Source: Chryseobacterium aquaeductus (GTDB lineage: Bacteria > Bacteroidota > Bacteroidia > Flavobacteriales > Weeksellaceae). From it: a stretch of 64,000 bases of DNA. Shown here in pieces: positions 51,821 to 60,440 of the stretch (the stretch's first letter is position 1; each line of letters begins with the position of its first letter). The stretch is from the NCBI RefSeq assembly GCF_905175375.1, contig NZ_CAJIMS010000001.1:1488001-1552000 (forward strand). The letters run 5' to 3'. The position numbers were made by a program, and so were the translations under genes. The notes under the pieces are model-generated. The model made no database searches and was not told the origin of the DNA. It worked only from the letters and a program-made list of their open reading frames with translations.

Positions 51821-53731
51821 ATGGAAAATATAGGAACACAAGGATTTTCATTTGATTTGCCAAAAGGAAATTCATCAATCATAAAAGTAATTGGTGTTGG
51901 CGGCGGTGGAAACAACGCACTCAAGCACATGTACGAGAAAGGAATTCACGGCGTAGATTTCGTGATTTGCAATACAGACGCACAGACTTTAGATAACAAT
52001 CCGGTTTCAAATAAAGTTCAGTTGGGAGTTACCATTACTGAAGGTCTTGGAGCTGGTGCAGATCCTGAAGTGGGCGAAAAAGCAGCAATTGAAAGCATAG
52101 AAGAGATCAAGGCTGCAATGGGACAAAACACCAAAATGGTTTTCATCACCGCAGGAATGGGTGGTGGTACCGGAACGGGTGCTGCTCCTGTTATTGCTAA
52201 AGTTGCCAAAGATATGGGAATTCTTACGGTAGGAATCGTTACCGTTCCTTTCAGCTTTGAAGGGAAAAGAAGACTTGATCAGGCAGAATTAGGTCTTGAG
52301 AAATTAAGAAATAATGTTGATTCATTAATTGTAATCAACAACGATAAATTAAGACAGCAGTTTGGAAACCTTGGATTTAAACAGGGGTTCTCAAAAGCGG
52401 ATGAGGTTTTAACTAATGCTGCAAAAGGTATGGCAGAAGTTATTACAGGTTACTTTGATGTTAATATTGACTTTAGAGATGCTAAATCTGTACTTCAGAA
52501 TTCCGGTACGGCATTGATGTCTACAGGAACGGCTTCTGGTGAAAATAAAGCTGAAGAAGCAGTTAGAAAAGCATTAGATTCTCCGTTGTTGAACGATAAC
52601 AAAATTACAGGCGCAAGAAACGTGTTATTGTTGATCAGAAGTGGTGTAGAAGAAGCTACGATGGATGAGATCGGAATCATTATGGATTATATCCAGAAAG
52701 AAGCTGGTCATACGGCAGACATTATTTTCGGAGTTGGTGCAGACGAAGAACTAGGTGACGCAGTAAGTGTATTGGTGATTGCTACAGGTTTTTCTAATGA
52801 CAACCAAAAGTTTTCAGGACCAACTGAGAAAATCAGAATTGGTTTGAATGATGCTTTGGAAACTCCAAAAGCTTCCCCTTTCAAAACAAGAGATGAGAGA
52901 GAAGTTTCTCCTGAACAAGGTTATGATTTTGGAGGAAAAAATCTTTTCAGATTAGATGACGAAGATCACGATACACCGAAATTTCAGATGTCGTCTTCTG
53001 AAAAAAAAATGATTATCGAAGATGAAGATGTAAAAACTCAGATAAAATTCTCTGATAGAGAAGACGATACATTAGAAAGCCCAATTCAGAGCTGGAGAAA
53101 CGAAGATTTAGCTCAGGAAGAAAATGTTAATCTTTTTTCTTTTGATGACGACCCTAATGATTTGGAAATTCAGTCTTTTTCTTTCGATTTTGAAAATAAA
53201 AAAGAAGAAACCAGAAATGAATCTTTCAACAATAATTTTTATGAAGAAAAACCTGTTGAGTTTAATTTTACAGTGAACGAACCAATCGCTGAACCTAAAT
53301 ATAATTTCGAACAACCAAAAAATGAAGTTGAGACTTCTGCAATAATTGAGACAAAAATAGAAGAAACAACGCATAAGGTTGAAACATTCTATCAGACTCC
53401 TGAGCAACCAAAAGCTGAAGAAAAACCGGTTGTTGAAAAAAAAGTAGAAACAGAAACTACAAGACATACGGAATCTGAATTTACTTTTGTGAACAAGCCT
53501 GCAGATCAGGAAAGAGTGGTTGAAAGAAGAAATAAACTGAAAGAATTTAATTCCAGATACCAGAATTTTGATCATGTGAACGAATTTGAATCTGTACCTG
53601 CTTTCAAAAGAAAAAACATCTCTATTGACGGCGCCAATGCATCAGAACAAAATATAAACACCTATTTGTCTGATAACAACGGAAATATGCAGATCAGAGA
53701 AAACAGATTTTTAAATAAAGACGTAGATTAA
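51821..53731 (+). CDS. ftsZ: Cell division protein FtsZ with long C-terminal extension
   Basis: A 636-residue tubulin homologue. The GTPase domain (about 15-330) has VGGGGNNALKHM, the tubulin signature GGGTGTGAAPVIA and the T7 loop NVDIDFRD-like NVNIDFRDAKSVLQ. A 300-residue acidic, Glu/Lys/Thr-rich linker follows, and the protein ends in QIRENRFLNKDVD, a likely binding peptide for FtsA. The long linker is usual in Flavobacteriia. FtsZ forms the Z-ring. Confidence 0.97.
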   Translation: MENIGTQGFSFDLPKGNSSIIKVIGVGGGGNNALKHMYEKGIHGVDFVICNTDAQTLDNNPVSNKVQLGVTITEGLGAGADPEVGEKAAIESIEEIKAAMGQNTKMVFITAGMGGGTGTGAAPVIAKVAKDMGILTVGIVTVPFSFEGKRRLDQAELGLEKLRNNVDSLIVINNDKLRQQFGNLGFKQGFSKADEVLTNAAKGMAEVITGYFDVNIDFRDAKSVLQNSGTALMSTGTASGENKAEEAVRKALDSPLLNDNKITGARNVLLLIRSGVEEATMDEIGIIMDYIQKEAGHTADIIFGVGADEELGDAVSVLVIATGFSNDNQKFSGPTEKIRIGLNDALETPKASPFKTRDEREVSPEQGYDFGGKNLFRLDDEDHDTPKFQMSSSEKKMIIEDEDVKTQIKFSDREDDTLESPIQSWRNEDLAQEENVNLFSFDDDPNDLEIQSFSFDFENKKEETRNESFNNNFYEEKPVEFNFTVNEPIAEPKYNFEQPKNEVETSAIIETKIEETTHKVETFYQTPEQPKAEEKPVVEKKVETETTRHTESEFTFVNKPADQERVVERRNKLKEFNSRYQNFDHVNEFESVPAFKRKNISIDGANASEQNINTYLSDNNGNMQIRENRFLNKDVD

Positions 53732-53759
53732 TAATAATGTAACGATTTACCAATCTAAT

Positions 53760-53797
53760 AATGTACCAATTTAATGCATTAAAGTTATTGGTACATT
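53760..53797. terminator. Hairpin in the ftsZ-yqeY spacer
   Basis: Perfect inverted repeat AATGTACCAAT (53760-53770) / ATTGGTACATT (53787-53797). It is embedded in low-complexity sequence (CAATCTAATAATGTACCAAT type) and lacks a T-run, so it may be a repeat hairpin rather than a true terminator. Confidence 0.5.
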
Positions 53798-53829
53798 GGT
53801 ACACTTTTACATTGTTAAATTGAAATAAT

Positions 53830-54276
53830 ATGAGTTTAGAATTGACCATAAGTGAAGCAATAAAAACAGCGATGAGAGCTAAAGACAGAGTAGCTTTAGA
53901 TTCTCTTCGTGCTGTAAAATCTCAGATATTATTGCTGAAAACCGAAGCTTTAGGAGCTGAAGTTTCACCTGAGCAGGAAATTGCAATTTTGCAAAGAATG
54001 ATCAAACAACGTAAAGATTCTTATGAGCAGTTTACCGCTCAGGGAAGAAATGATTTGGCAGAAGTAGAAGAAGCTCAGATGAAAGTCATTGAGAAGTTTT
54101 TACCTGCACAATTGTCTTCTGAAGAATTGGAAGCAGAAATCAAGCAGATTATTTCCGAAACTGGCGCTGGATCAATTAAAGATTTAGGAAAAGTAATGGG
54201 AATCGCTTCAAAAAACTTAGCCGGAAAATCTGATGGAAAAAGTATTTCCGAGATGGCTAAGAAACTACTTTCGTAA
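53830..54276 (+). CDS. GatB/YqeY domain protein
   Basis: A 148-residue YqeY-like protein: LTISEAIKTAMRAKDRVALDSLRAVKSQ at the N-terminus, EQEIAILQRMIKQRKDSYEQF and the C-terminal IKDLGKVMGIASKNLAGKSDGKSISEMAKKLL. The domain is shared with the tRNA-binding tail of GatB; stand-alone proteins have no proven reaction. It follows ftsZ by 98 bp and ends before a hairpin at 54380. Confidence 0.93.
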   Translation: MSLELTISEAIKTAMRAKDRVALDSLRAVKSQILLLKTEALGAEVSPEQEIAILQRMIKQRKDSYEQFTAQGRNDLAEVEEAQMKVIEKFLPAQLSSEELEAEIKQIISETGAGSIKDLGKVMGIASKNLAGKSDGKSISEMAKKLLS

Positions 54277-54379
54277 ACCTAATTGGTAAAATGATAATTG
54301 ATGTTTGATATCATTCATCAATTATAGATCATCAATTATATTTTTGGATATTCAACCTTTGCATATCGATTTGATTAAC

Positions 54380-54408
54380 GAAGCCCGAAACATACAGTTT
54401 CGGGCTTC
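54380..54408 (+). terminator. Hairpin terminator after the YqeY-like gene
   Basis: Perfect inverted repeat GAAGCCCGAAAC (54380-54391) / GTTTCGGGCTTC (54397-54408) with a 5-nt loop, GC-rich. The T-tract is weak (ACTCTTTGG). Confidence 0.7.
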
Positions 54409-54704
54409 ACTCTTTGGCAAACTTTCAAAATTACCTTTTATAATTCTAAAAACATATGGATAAGGTAATCATTAAAAGATGGGAACCAGATTGCATCTCA
54501 TATCACTAGACACTGATATGTCACAGGAATTTTAATAATAAATTTTTTTTCATGGTCATTAGTTTTTAGAATCATTTCAAAATTAATAAAAAATTATTAA
54601 ATATTAACAAAATATTTTCACTAATATCCGAATTATTATAGAATTTAATTATGTCAACATTATTTTCCATTTTGTTTTGCGAATTAAACTATAGTTTTTA
54701 TAAA

Positions 54705-54735
54705 TTGATCATTCTTTAAGAATATCGTAAATTTG
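54705..54735 (+). promoter_or_regulatory. Promoter of the bacilliredoxin gene
   Basis: TTG (54705-54707) and TAAATTTG (54728-54735) are separated by 20 bp, close to the Bacteroidota TTTG-N19-TAnnTTTG consensus. The gene starts 24 bp downstream. Confidence 0.6.
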
Positions 54736-54759
54736 TAGATAATTAAAATTTTTAAGAAA

Positions 54760-55170
54760 ATGTATCCATCAGATTTAGTATTGCCGATGAAGGCTGAACT
54801 TACAGATAAAGGTTTCCAGGATTTAGCAACTCCTACTCAGGTAGAAGATGCGTTGAAGCAATCAGGAACGACTCTTTTAGTAATCAACTCTGTTTGCGGA
54901 TGTGCGGCAGGAGCAGCAAGACCCGGAGTTGTTTATTCTTTAACGGGAGAGAAAAAACCAGATCATTTGACGACTGTATTTGCAGGTTTTGATAAAGACG
55001 CAGTTGACGCAGCAAGAAAACATTTAGCACCATTTCCTCCAAGTTCACCATGTGTAGCTCTTTTCAAAGACGGAGAATTGGTTCACATGCTAGAAAGACA
55101 CCACATTGAAGGAAATCCTGCAGGAGCAATCGCTGCCAACCTTCAGGCTGCATACGACGAATATTGCTAA
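54760..55170 (+). CDS. Bacilliredoxin of the BrxA/BrxB (YphP/YqiW) family
   Basis: A 136-residue thioredoxin-fold protein. The CxC motif lies in INSVCGCAAGAARPG (near 46-55), and the C-terminal GNPAGAIAANLQAAYDEYC ends in a conserved Cys. In Bacillus this family removes bacillithiol from proteins. Many Bacteroidota are reported to make bacillithiol, so the role is plausible here. Single gene with its own promoter and terminator. Confidence 0.92.
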   Translation: MYPSDLVLPMKAELTDKGFQDLATPTQVEDALKQSGTTLLVINSVCGCAAGAARPGVVYSLTGEKKPDHLTTVFAGFDKDAVDAARKHLAPFPPSSPCVALFKDGELVHMLERHHIEGNPAGAIAANLQAAYDEYC

Positions 55171-55197
55171 TCGTAAGTAATTAAAAGCTTTATATAG

Positions 55198-55228
55198 AAA
55201 CCGTTACAAATTTTGTGACGGTTTTTTA
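55198..55228 (+). terminator. Terminator of the bacilliredoxin gene
   Basis: Inverted repeat AAACCGTTACAAA (55198-55210) / TTTGTGACGGTTT (55212-55224) with one mismatch, followed by a run of Ts. Confidence 0.8.
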
Positions 55229-55260
55229 TTTAAATCATTCCTTGGAAATTCAAATATGAT

Positions 55261-55268
55261 TATATTTG
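55261..55268 (+). promoter_or_regulatory. -7 element immediately before the GH3-like gene
   Basis: TATATTTG fits TAnnTTTG exactly and ends 5 bp before the ATG at 55274. Transcription would then start at or next to the start codon. A TTG at 55242-55244 is 3 bp closer than standard. Confidence 0.5.
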
Positions 55269-55273
55269 TTGAA

Positions 55274-56791
55274 ATGGCAACGAAAGCACTTTTCAATACG
55301 GTAGTCAATTGGTTTATCCGCCAAAGGATAGATCAGATACAGAATTTTATGGATCATCCTATCGAAACGCAGAACGGAATTCTGTTTTCACAGTTGTTTC
55401 ATGCAGAAGATACTGAGTATGGTAAGCGATATGGTTTTAATACGATCTCAAGTTATCAGGATTTTAAGAATAAAGTTCCTGTAGTTACTTACGAAGACTT
55501 TGAACCTTACATTGAAAGAGCCAGACAAGGGCACAAAGATGTAAGTTGGCCCGGTTACATCAAGCATTTTGCTAAATCTTCCGGCACAACGAATGCTAAA
55601 AGTAAATTCATTCCTATTTCAGCAGAAAGTTTGGAGTATTGCCACATGAAAGCTGGAAAAGACATGGTTTCCATCTATGCCAACAATCATCCTGAAAATC
55701 AACTTTTTACTAATAAAAATTTACGTTTGGGCGGAAGTTCAGAATTGTATGCCGATTTCAATACCAAATTTGGAGACCTTTCTGCGATTTTGATTGATAA
55801 TCTTCCTTTTTGGGTAGAAATTACCACAACACCAAGCAAGAAAGTTTCTCTGATGGGAGAGTGGGAAAGTAAATTGAAGGCGATCACTTCTGAGGTTAAA
55901 AATGAGGATGTAGGAAGTATTCTGGGTGTTCCCAGTTGGATGATGGTACTTTTACAAAGAGTTTTGAAGGAGACTGATGTCAAAAGTATTGCAGAATTAT
56001 GGCCCAATCTGGAAGTGTTTTTTCACGGCGGAATCAGTTTTAAACCTTACAAAGATCAGTTTAAACAAATCATCGGGAAAAATATCAATTACTACGAAAT
56101 CTATAATGCTTCTGAAGGCTTTTTTGGAATTCAGGACAGACCCAATAGTGATGAAATGCTTCTGATGCTTGATTACGGTATTTTTTATGAGTTTATTCCG
56201 ATGGATCAGTTTCATTTTTCAAACCCAAAAGTAGTCAGTTTGGAACATGTTGAAATCGGCAAAAACTACGCAATGGTGATTACTACAAACGGCGGATTGT
56301 GGAGATATTTAATTGGTGATACAGTTGTTTTTACGTCTACAAACCCGTTTAGAATAAAAATTACAGGCAGAACAAAACATTATATCAATGCGTTTGGTGA
56401 AGAATTGATGATTACCAACGTAGAATCTGCTCTTACGAAGGCTTGTGAGGCCACAAAAGCCGCAGTTACCGATTTCACAGGTGCTCCGATTTTTATGAAA
56501 GAAAACGAAGGAGGTGCCCACGAATGGATCTTTGAATTCAGCGAAAAACCAGAGAGCCTGGAAGAATTTACAGATATTTTTGATCAGCATTTGAAGGCAA
56601 TCAATTCGGACTACGAAGCCAAAAGATATAACAATATTACACTCAAAAAACCCGTGATTCACATCGCAAGACCTAATTTGTTCTACTGCTGGCTAGAATC
56701 TAAAGGAAAACTTGGCGGACAAAATAAAGTACCGCGTCTCAGCAACGACAGAGAATATATAGAACCTTTGCTACAGATGAATCAGGCATAA
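55274..56791 (+). CDS. GH3-like acyl-adenylate-forming enzyme
   Basis: A 505-residue protein of the GH3 auxin-responsive-promoter superfamily (ANL-like adenylating fold). Seen are KHFAKSSGTTNAKSKFIPIS (P-loop-like SSGTT, near 105), YYEIYNASEGFFGIQD (motif 2, near 295), TNGGLWRYLIGDTVVF (motif 3, near 345) and TGRTKHYINAFGEELM. In plants the enzymes join amino acids to jasmonate or auxin; bacterial substrates are unknown. I chose the ATG at 55274 over one 18 bp upstream lying before the promoter -7 box. Confidence 0.88.
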   Translation: MATKALFNTVVNWFIRQRIDQIQNFMDHPIETQNGILFSQLFHAEDTEYGKRYGFNTISSYQDFKNKVPVVTYEDFEPYIERARQGHKDVSWPGYIKHFAKSSGTTNAKSKFIPISAESLEYCHMKAGKDMVSIYANNHPENQLFTNKNLRLGGSSELYADFNTKFGDLSAILIDNLPFWVEITTTPSKKVSLMGEWESKLKAITSEVKNEDVGSILGVPSWMMVLLQRVLKETDVKSIAELWPNLEVFFHGGISFKPYKDQFKQIIGKNINYYEIYNASEGFFGIQDRPNSDEMLLMLDYGIFYEFIPMDQFHFSNPKVVSLEHVEIGKNYAMVITTNGGLWRYLIGDTVVFTSTNPFRIKITGRTKHYINAFGEELMITNVESALTKACEATKAAVTDFTGAPIFMKENEGGAHEWIFEFSEKPESLEEFTDIFDQHLKAINSDYEAKRYNNITLKKPVIHIARPNLFYCWLESKGKLGGQNKVPRLSNDREYIEPLLQMNQA

Positions 56792-56797
56792 ACATAA

Positions 56798-56826
56798 AAA
56801 AACCGCAGAAACTTCTGCGGTTTTTC
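56798..56826. terminator. Bidirectional terminator
   Basis: Perfect inverted repeat AAAAACCGCAGAA (56798-56810) / TTCTGCGGTTTTT (56813-56825) between the convergent GH3-like (+) and small lipoprotein (-) genes. Confidence 0.9.
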
Positions 56827-56841
56827 AGTTCTTTTACAAAA

Positions 56842-57249
56842 CTATTTTTTAAGATCTTCTTTCAATTTTTTTGCGCCTTCTTCTATTTTCTGAGCGCCGG
56901 TTGCTGCAGCATTTTTCACGTCTTTTCCTACTTCCTGTGCGCCAGATTTGATGTCTTTACCAATTTTGTTGGTTTCTGTTTTAATATCATTTCCCGCTTC
57001 GTTTAGATTCTGTTTAGTCTTTTGTGCAGTCTGATCTATTTTTTCTCCTGTTTTACCGACTGTATTTTCTATATTAGATTTTGCTTTGTCAATTTTTGTA
57101 GTGTCCATAAGACCTGTACGACTTTCTGTAACGGTAGTGGTGGTAACAGAACCATCCGGATTTTCTACTTTTTCAGTTTTTGTAGTAGATTGCGTGCAGC
57201 TTACAAAGAAAGCTGAAACTGTGATGGTTGCTAAGATTTGTTTTTTCAT
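56842..57249 (-). CDS. Small lipoprotein with LEA-like helical repeats
   Basis: A 135-residue protein with lipoprotein signal (ILATITVSAFFVSC, Cys18). The mature part has a VENPDGSVTTTTVTE strand region and then repeated amphipathic helices (IENTVGKTGEKIDQTAQKTKQNL; AGNDIKTETNKIGKDIKSGAQ; AGTGAQKIEEGAKKL-like) similar to LEA or apolipoprotein-like repeats. It probably lies in the periplasm, possibly as a stress protectant. 25 bp after the next minus-strand gene (57275), so co-transcribed. Confidence 0.75.
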   Translation of the reverse strand: MKKQILATITVSAFFVSCTQSTTKTEKVENPDGSVTTTTVTESRTGLMDTTKIDKAKSNIENTVGKTGEKIDQTAQKTKQNLNEAGNDIKTETNKIGKDIKSGAQEVGKDVKNAAATGAQKIEEGAKKLKEDLKK

Positions 57250-57274
57250 TATTATGTATATTTAATTATGTTTG

Positions 57275-57616
57275 CTATTCTGATGCTGTTGTTCCTGTAG
57301 TAGCAATTTCTTTTGCTTTCAGTTTTTTCTCTTCTTCCAGCTTTTTTTTATTTTCTTTTTCAAGTTCCTGCGTGATGCGTTCTTCTTCTTTTTCTAATTG
57401 TATGGCTTCTTTTAACGAATCCTGATATTTTTTGGAAGACATTCTTATTTGCCTTACGATATCTACCGTAGTTGCACCAGCCGAAAAAGAGTCTATAGCT
57501 GTGGTATCATATTGAGGCTGTATCATCTGAGTATCATTTGTAATCACAGGTTCTTGTTTGGAACAAGCAATTATAGAAATGTAAATGATACATCCGGAGG
57601 CCAATACTTTTTTCAT
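57275..57616 (-). CDS. Small lipoprotein with charged coiled coil
   Basis: A 113-residue protein with lipoprotein signal (SGCIIYISIIAC, Cys18). After a short unstructured region it forms a long Glu/Lys-rich helix (about 65-105; KEAIQLEKEEERITQELEKEN) with coiled-coil character. No family is recognised. It follows the EEP gene by 4 bp on the minus strand. Confidence 0.65.
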   Translation of the reverse strand: MKKVLASGCIIYISIIACSKQEPVITNDTQMIQPQYDTTAIDSFSAGATTVDIVRQIRMSSKKYQDSLKEAIQLEKEEERITQELEKENKKKLEEEKKLKAKEIATTGTTASE

Positions 57617-57620
57617 GGAA

Positions 57621-58604
57621 CTAATTTAATAGAAATTCTGCAATTACAGGATAATGATCTGAAAATTTTACAGAATAGTCTACTTTATAACTTAACGTTT
57701 TAATGCTTTTTGAAGTAAAAACATAATCAATTCTCAAAGGAAATTTATAGTCATGAAAACTTGTAGAGCTTCCGCTTCCGGCTTTAAGAAACGCATCGTC
57801 CAGATTTTTGCCTAAATTATAATACTCCCAAGAATTAGGGACAGAATTGAAATCTCCTGCCAAAATCACAGGATATGGCGAATGATCCACTACTTTCCGT
57901 ATTTTCTTCACCTGAATTTCATGTGCTTTAAAAGTGGAAAGCAATCGGGAGAAAAGAGTACCCATTTTATTCTTTTCTTCCTTACCCAAATATTTATCAT
58001 GCATTCCCAGCATACTTTTATTGAGTTTAAAAGGTTCCAGATAAACATTGATTACTCTTATGATTTTTCCGTTGATATCAACATCCGCATAGAACGAGTT
58101 TCCTTTCGAGCCATCATTAAATAAATTTTGTTGACGAACTATTTTATGTTTCGTTTTCAAAATCACCGAAGGATATTTTACCAAATCATTTCTTAATGCT
58201 CTGCTGGTATCTTTTTCCTGTACAAGAATAATATCTGCGTTTTGATCACGAATGTATTTTCTCATGGTATACCATCCTGCGCTTCCGTATTTTACGTTAT
58301 AGGTCAAAACTTTTATGTCTTTTTGATGAGATTGAGCTGTTTTTTGTGGCGAAAAATTCACCCAACGTCTTACAGGATTGTAAAAGATAAATGTTACCAG
58401 AAAGAATACAGCAGCAATTTTCTTTCTTTTAAAAAACCAAATCAGGGTAAATAGAAGATGGAGAAGAAATAAATAGGGAAAAGCTAGAGATAGCAAATTG
58501 AGTTTGCTGAAATAATGAGGGCTAACCCAAGCGTTGGCAAATGTGCTTAATAATACTAAAAATAATAGTAAATGAAAGACTAAAAAGATATGCGCACGCT
58601 TCAT
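57621..58604 (-). CDS. Membrane-anchored endonuclease/exonuclease/phosphatase protein (copy 1)
   Basis: A 327-residue protein. The N-terminal 85 residues hold two or three membrane helices (FLVFHLLLFLVLLSTFANAW; LAFPYLFLLHLLFTLIWFF; AVFFLVTFIFYNPV). A DNase I-like EEP domain follows: VLTYNVKYG, DIILVQEKD, PVILAGDFNSVPNSWEY and the terminal SDHYPVIAEF with catalytic His. Substrate unknown (nucleic acid or phosphoester). It is a tandem paralogue of the next upstream gene at 58687. Confidence 0.88.
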   Translation of the reverse strand: MKRAHIFLVFHLLLFLVLLSTFANAWVSPHYFSKLNLLSLAFPYLFLLHLLFTLIWFFKRKKIAAVFFLVTFIFYNPVRRWVNFSPQKTAQSHQKDIKVLTYNVKYGSAGWYTMRKYIRDQNADIILVQEKDTSRALRNDLVKYPSVILKTKHKIVRQQNLFNDGSKGNSFYADVDINGKIIRVINVYLEPFKLNKSMLGMHDKYLGKEEKNKMGTLFSRLLSTFKAHEIQVKKIRKVVDHSPYPVILAGDFNSVPNSWEYYNLGKNLDDAFLKAGSGSSTSFHDYKFPLRIDYVFTSKSIKTLSYKVDYSVKFSDHYPVIAEFLLN

Positions 58605-58686
58605 TGATTCTCTGGAATAGATAGATCTTTCACTACAAAAATTTAGCCAACCAACAGGTTTTAAATCATAAATTTAGCCAAAAAAA

Positions 58687-59679
58687 TTACTGGAGTTTGA
58701 AGGTAGCAATCACAGGATAATGATCAGAAAGATGTACAGAACGATCTACTTTGTAAATAATTGGCGTAATAGATGGCGACGTGAATATAAAATCTATTCT
58801 GATAGGAAATTTATAATCATGGAAACTGGTTCCGCTGCCTTTTCCAACTTCAAAAAATGCATCCTTCAAACCTTTTCCTAAGTGATAATACTCATAAGAA
58901 TTGGGTACAGAATTAAAATCTCCGGCTAAAATAACAGGATAAGGTGATTCGTCAATGCTTTTTCTGATGATTTCTACCTGTTCCTGATGCGTTTTAAAAG
59001 TTGGGATTAATCTTCTAACAATACCTTTTACTTTCTGCTCATCTTGCTCAGTATTCCCATTGAGCTTTATCATGCTTTTTTCAAATTTGAAAGGTTGAAG
59101 ATACAGATTTATAATACGGTAGGTTTTTCCTCTGATCTCAATATCTGAAAATTCTGAATAGGCATTAAATTCTTCATTGTACATACCTGCAAACAATTCT
59201 TTGTGCGCTATAGTTTTGTATTTTGAATATGTAGAAACGATCGGTGAAGTATGATCTTTTTTAAGATGATTAAAATTAAAATCTTCAACAGGTGTTTCTT
59301 GCAACAACACAATATCTGCGTTCTGTCTATCGATAAATTCTCGTATATTCTCCACGCCAAGCTTTCCTCCTTTTACATTTAAACTTACAATTTTTAGATT
59401 AGCAACTTCTTTATTTTCAGAAGAATAATTAATCCATCTTTTGACAGGATTTAATAGGAATAATCCTAAAAACATAAAAACAAAAGCTCTTTTTTTCCAT
59501 GAAAAAATCCAGAAAAATGTGAGTAAAACATATCCGATCATGAGCACAGGAAATCCTAAAGACAAAAGATTAAACCAAGGAAAAACTTTTGGTGGAATGT
59601 AGGCATTGAGCAATACACCCAACAGGAGAAGTAATATGCCTAAATGTAGGATAAATAAAACGAGACGTAAGATTTTCAC
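58687..59679 (-). CDS. Membrane-anchored endonuclease/exonuclease/phosphatase protein (copy 2)
   Basis: A 330-residue paralogue of the 57621 gene with the same layout: three N-terminal membrane helices and an EEP domain (IVSLNVKGG, DIVLLQETP, PVILAGDFNSVPNSYEY, TSFHDYKFPIRIDFIF, SDHYPVIATF). The C-terminal 80 residues are highly similar between the two copies, while the central part differs more. It begins 9 bp after the rhomboid gene on the same strand. Confidence 0.88.
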   Translation of the reverse strand: MKILRLVLFILHLGILLLLLGVLLNAYIPPKVFPWFNLLSLGFPVLMIGYVLLTFFWIFSWKKRAFVFMFLGLFLLNPVKRWINYSSENKEVANLKIVSLNVKGGKLGVENIREFIDRQNADIVLLQETPVEDFNFNHLKKDHTSPIVSTYSKYKTIAHKELFAGMYNEEFNAYSEFSDIEIRGKTYRIINLYLQPFKFEKSMIKLNGNTEQDEQKVKGIVRRLIPTFKTHQEQVEIIRKSIDESPYPVILAGDFNSVPNSYEYYHLGKGLKDAFFEVGKGSGTSFHDYKFPIRIDFIFTSPSITPIIYKVDRSVHLSDHYPVIATFKLQ

Positions 59680-59688
59680 AAGTGTATT

Positions 59689-60435
59689 TTAATTAAATCT
59701 ATATAAGTGTTTTCGCCAGATTTTTGCTAAAATAAATCCTACAATTGCGCCACCAACGTGTGCAAGATGGGCAATATTGCCTCCACCTCCGAAAATTCCT
59801 AAATATACTGAGCCAATAACAATAATTGGCAGCAAATATTTTACTTTCACAGGAACCGGAATAAACATAATTCCGATTTTAGAATCCGGATATAATGTGG
59901 CAAAAGCAGCAATCACTCCAAAAATGGCTCCGGAAGCTCCAAGCATAGAACCAAATATAATTGAATTTAATTTTTCTAATAAGTTAACGTTTCCAACTGC
60001 AACTTTAGATGAAGCTAAATAAGCTTGAGGATTACTTATATAGCTTTCAACATCAAATCCGACAGCATCAAGTTGATTATAAATATTTTGGTACTCTATA
60101 AAATTCCAGAGATTAAAAAGAAAAAACGCTCCTAAACCACTTAGGAAATAGAGAATTAAATATTTTTTATCTCCTAAACTTTGCTCTAAAATTGGTCCAA
60201 AACTATAAAGTGTAAACATATTGAAAATAATATGCAACAATCCAACACCATCTCCCATTCGTGCATGCATGAACATGTGCGTAATAATTTGCCAAGATTC
60301 AAAATAAGGAGAGAGTGGAAAATATGCTGAAAGATAAAAATATATCTGCTCTGATAAAATTAAGTTTGATAGTATATAAACTACAACATTTATTATAATT
60401 AAGTTCTTGGTAATCGGTGGTATATTGTTAAACAT
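59689..60435 (-). CDS. Rhomboid family intramembrane serine protease
   Basis: A 248-residue rhomboid with about six helices. Oxyanion motif HIIFNMFTLYSFG (HxxxN), catalytic Ser in GASGAIFGV and catalytic His in HVGGAIVGF are present. A 50-residue insertion (about 110-160) lies between helix 3 and the Ser helix. It cleaves membrane proteins within the bilayer. It is 5 bp downstream of mutL on the same strand. Confidence 0.92.
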   Translation of the reverse strand: MFNNIPPITKNLIIINVVVYILSNLILSEQIYFYLSAYFPLSPYFESWQIITHMFMHARMGDGVGLLHIIFNMFTLYSFGPILEQSLGDKKYLILYFLSGLGAFFLFNLWNFIEYQNIYNQLDAVGFDVESYISNPQAYLASSKVAVGNVNLLEKLNSIIFGSMLGASGAIFGVIAAFATLYPDSKIGIMFIPVPVKVKYLLPIIVIGSVYLGIFGGGGNIAHLAHVGGAIVGFILAKIWRKHLYRFN

Positions 60436-60440
60436 CTTCT

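Larger units (their letters stand above)
54277..54759. other. Intergenic region
   Basis: 483 bp without a gene. It contains the 12-bp hairpin at 54380-54408, then AT-rich sequence, and the bacilliredoxin promoter at its right end. No other structure was recognised. Confidence 0.6.

Noticed and set aside
53108..53575. Minus-strand ORF of 155 residues
   Set aside because: It is the Phe-rich mirror of the Glu/Lys-rich FtsZ linker and has no start context or family match.
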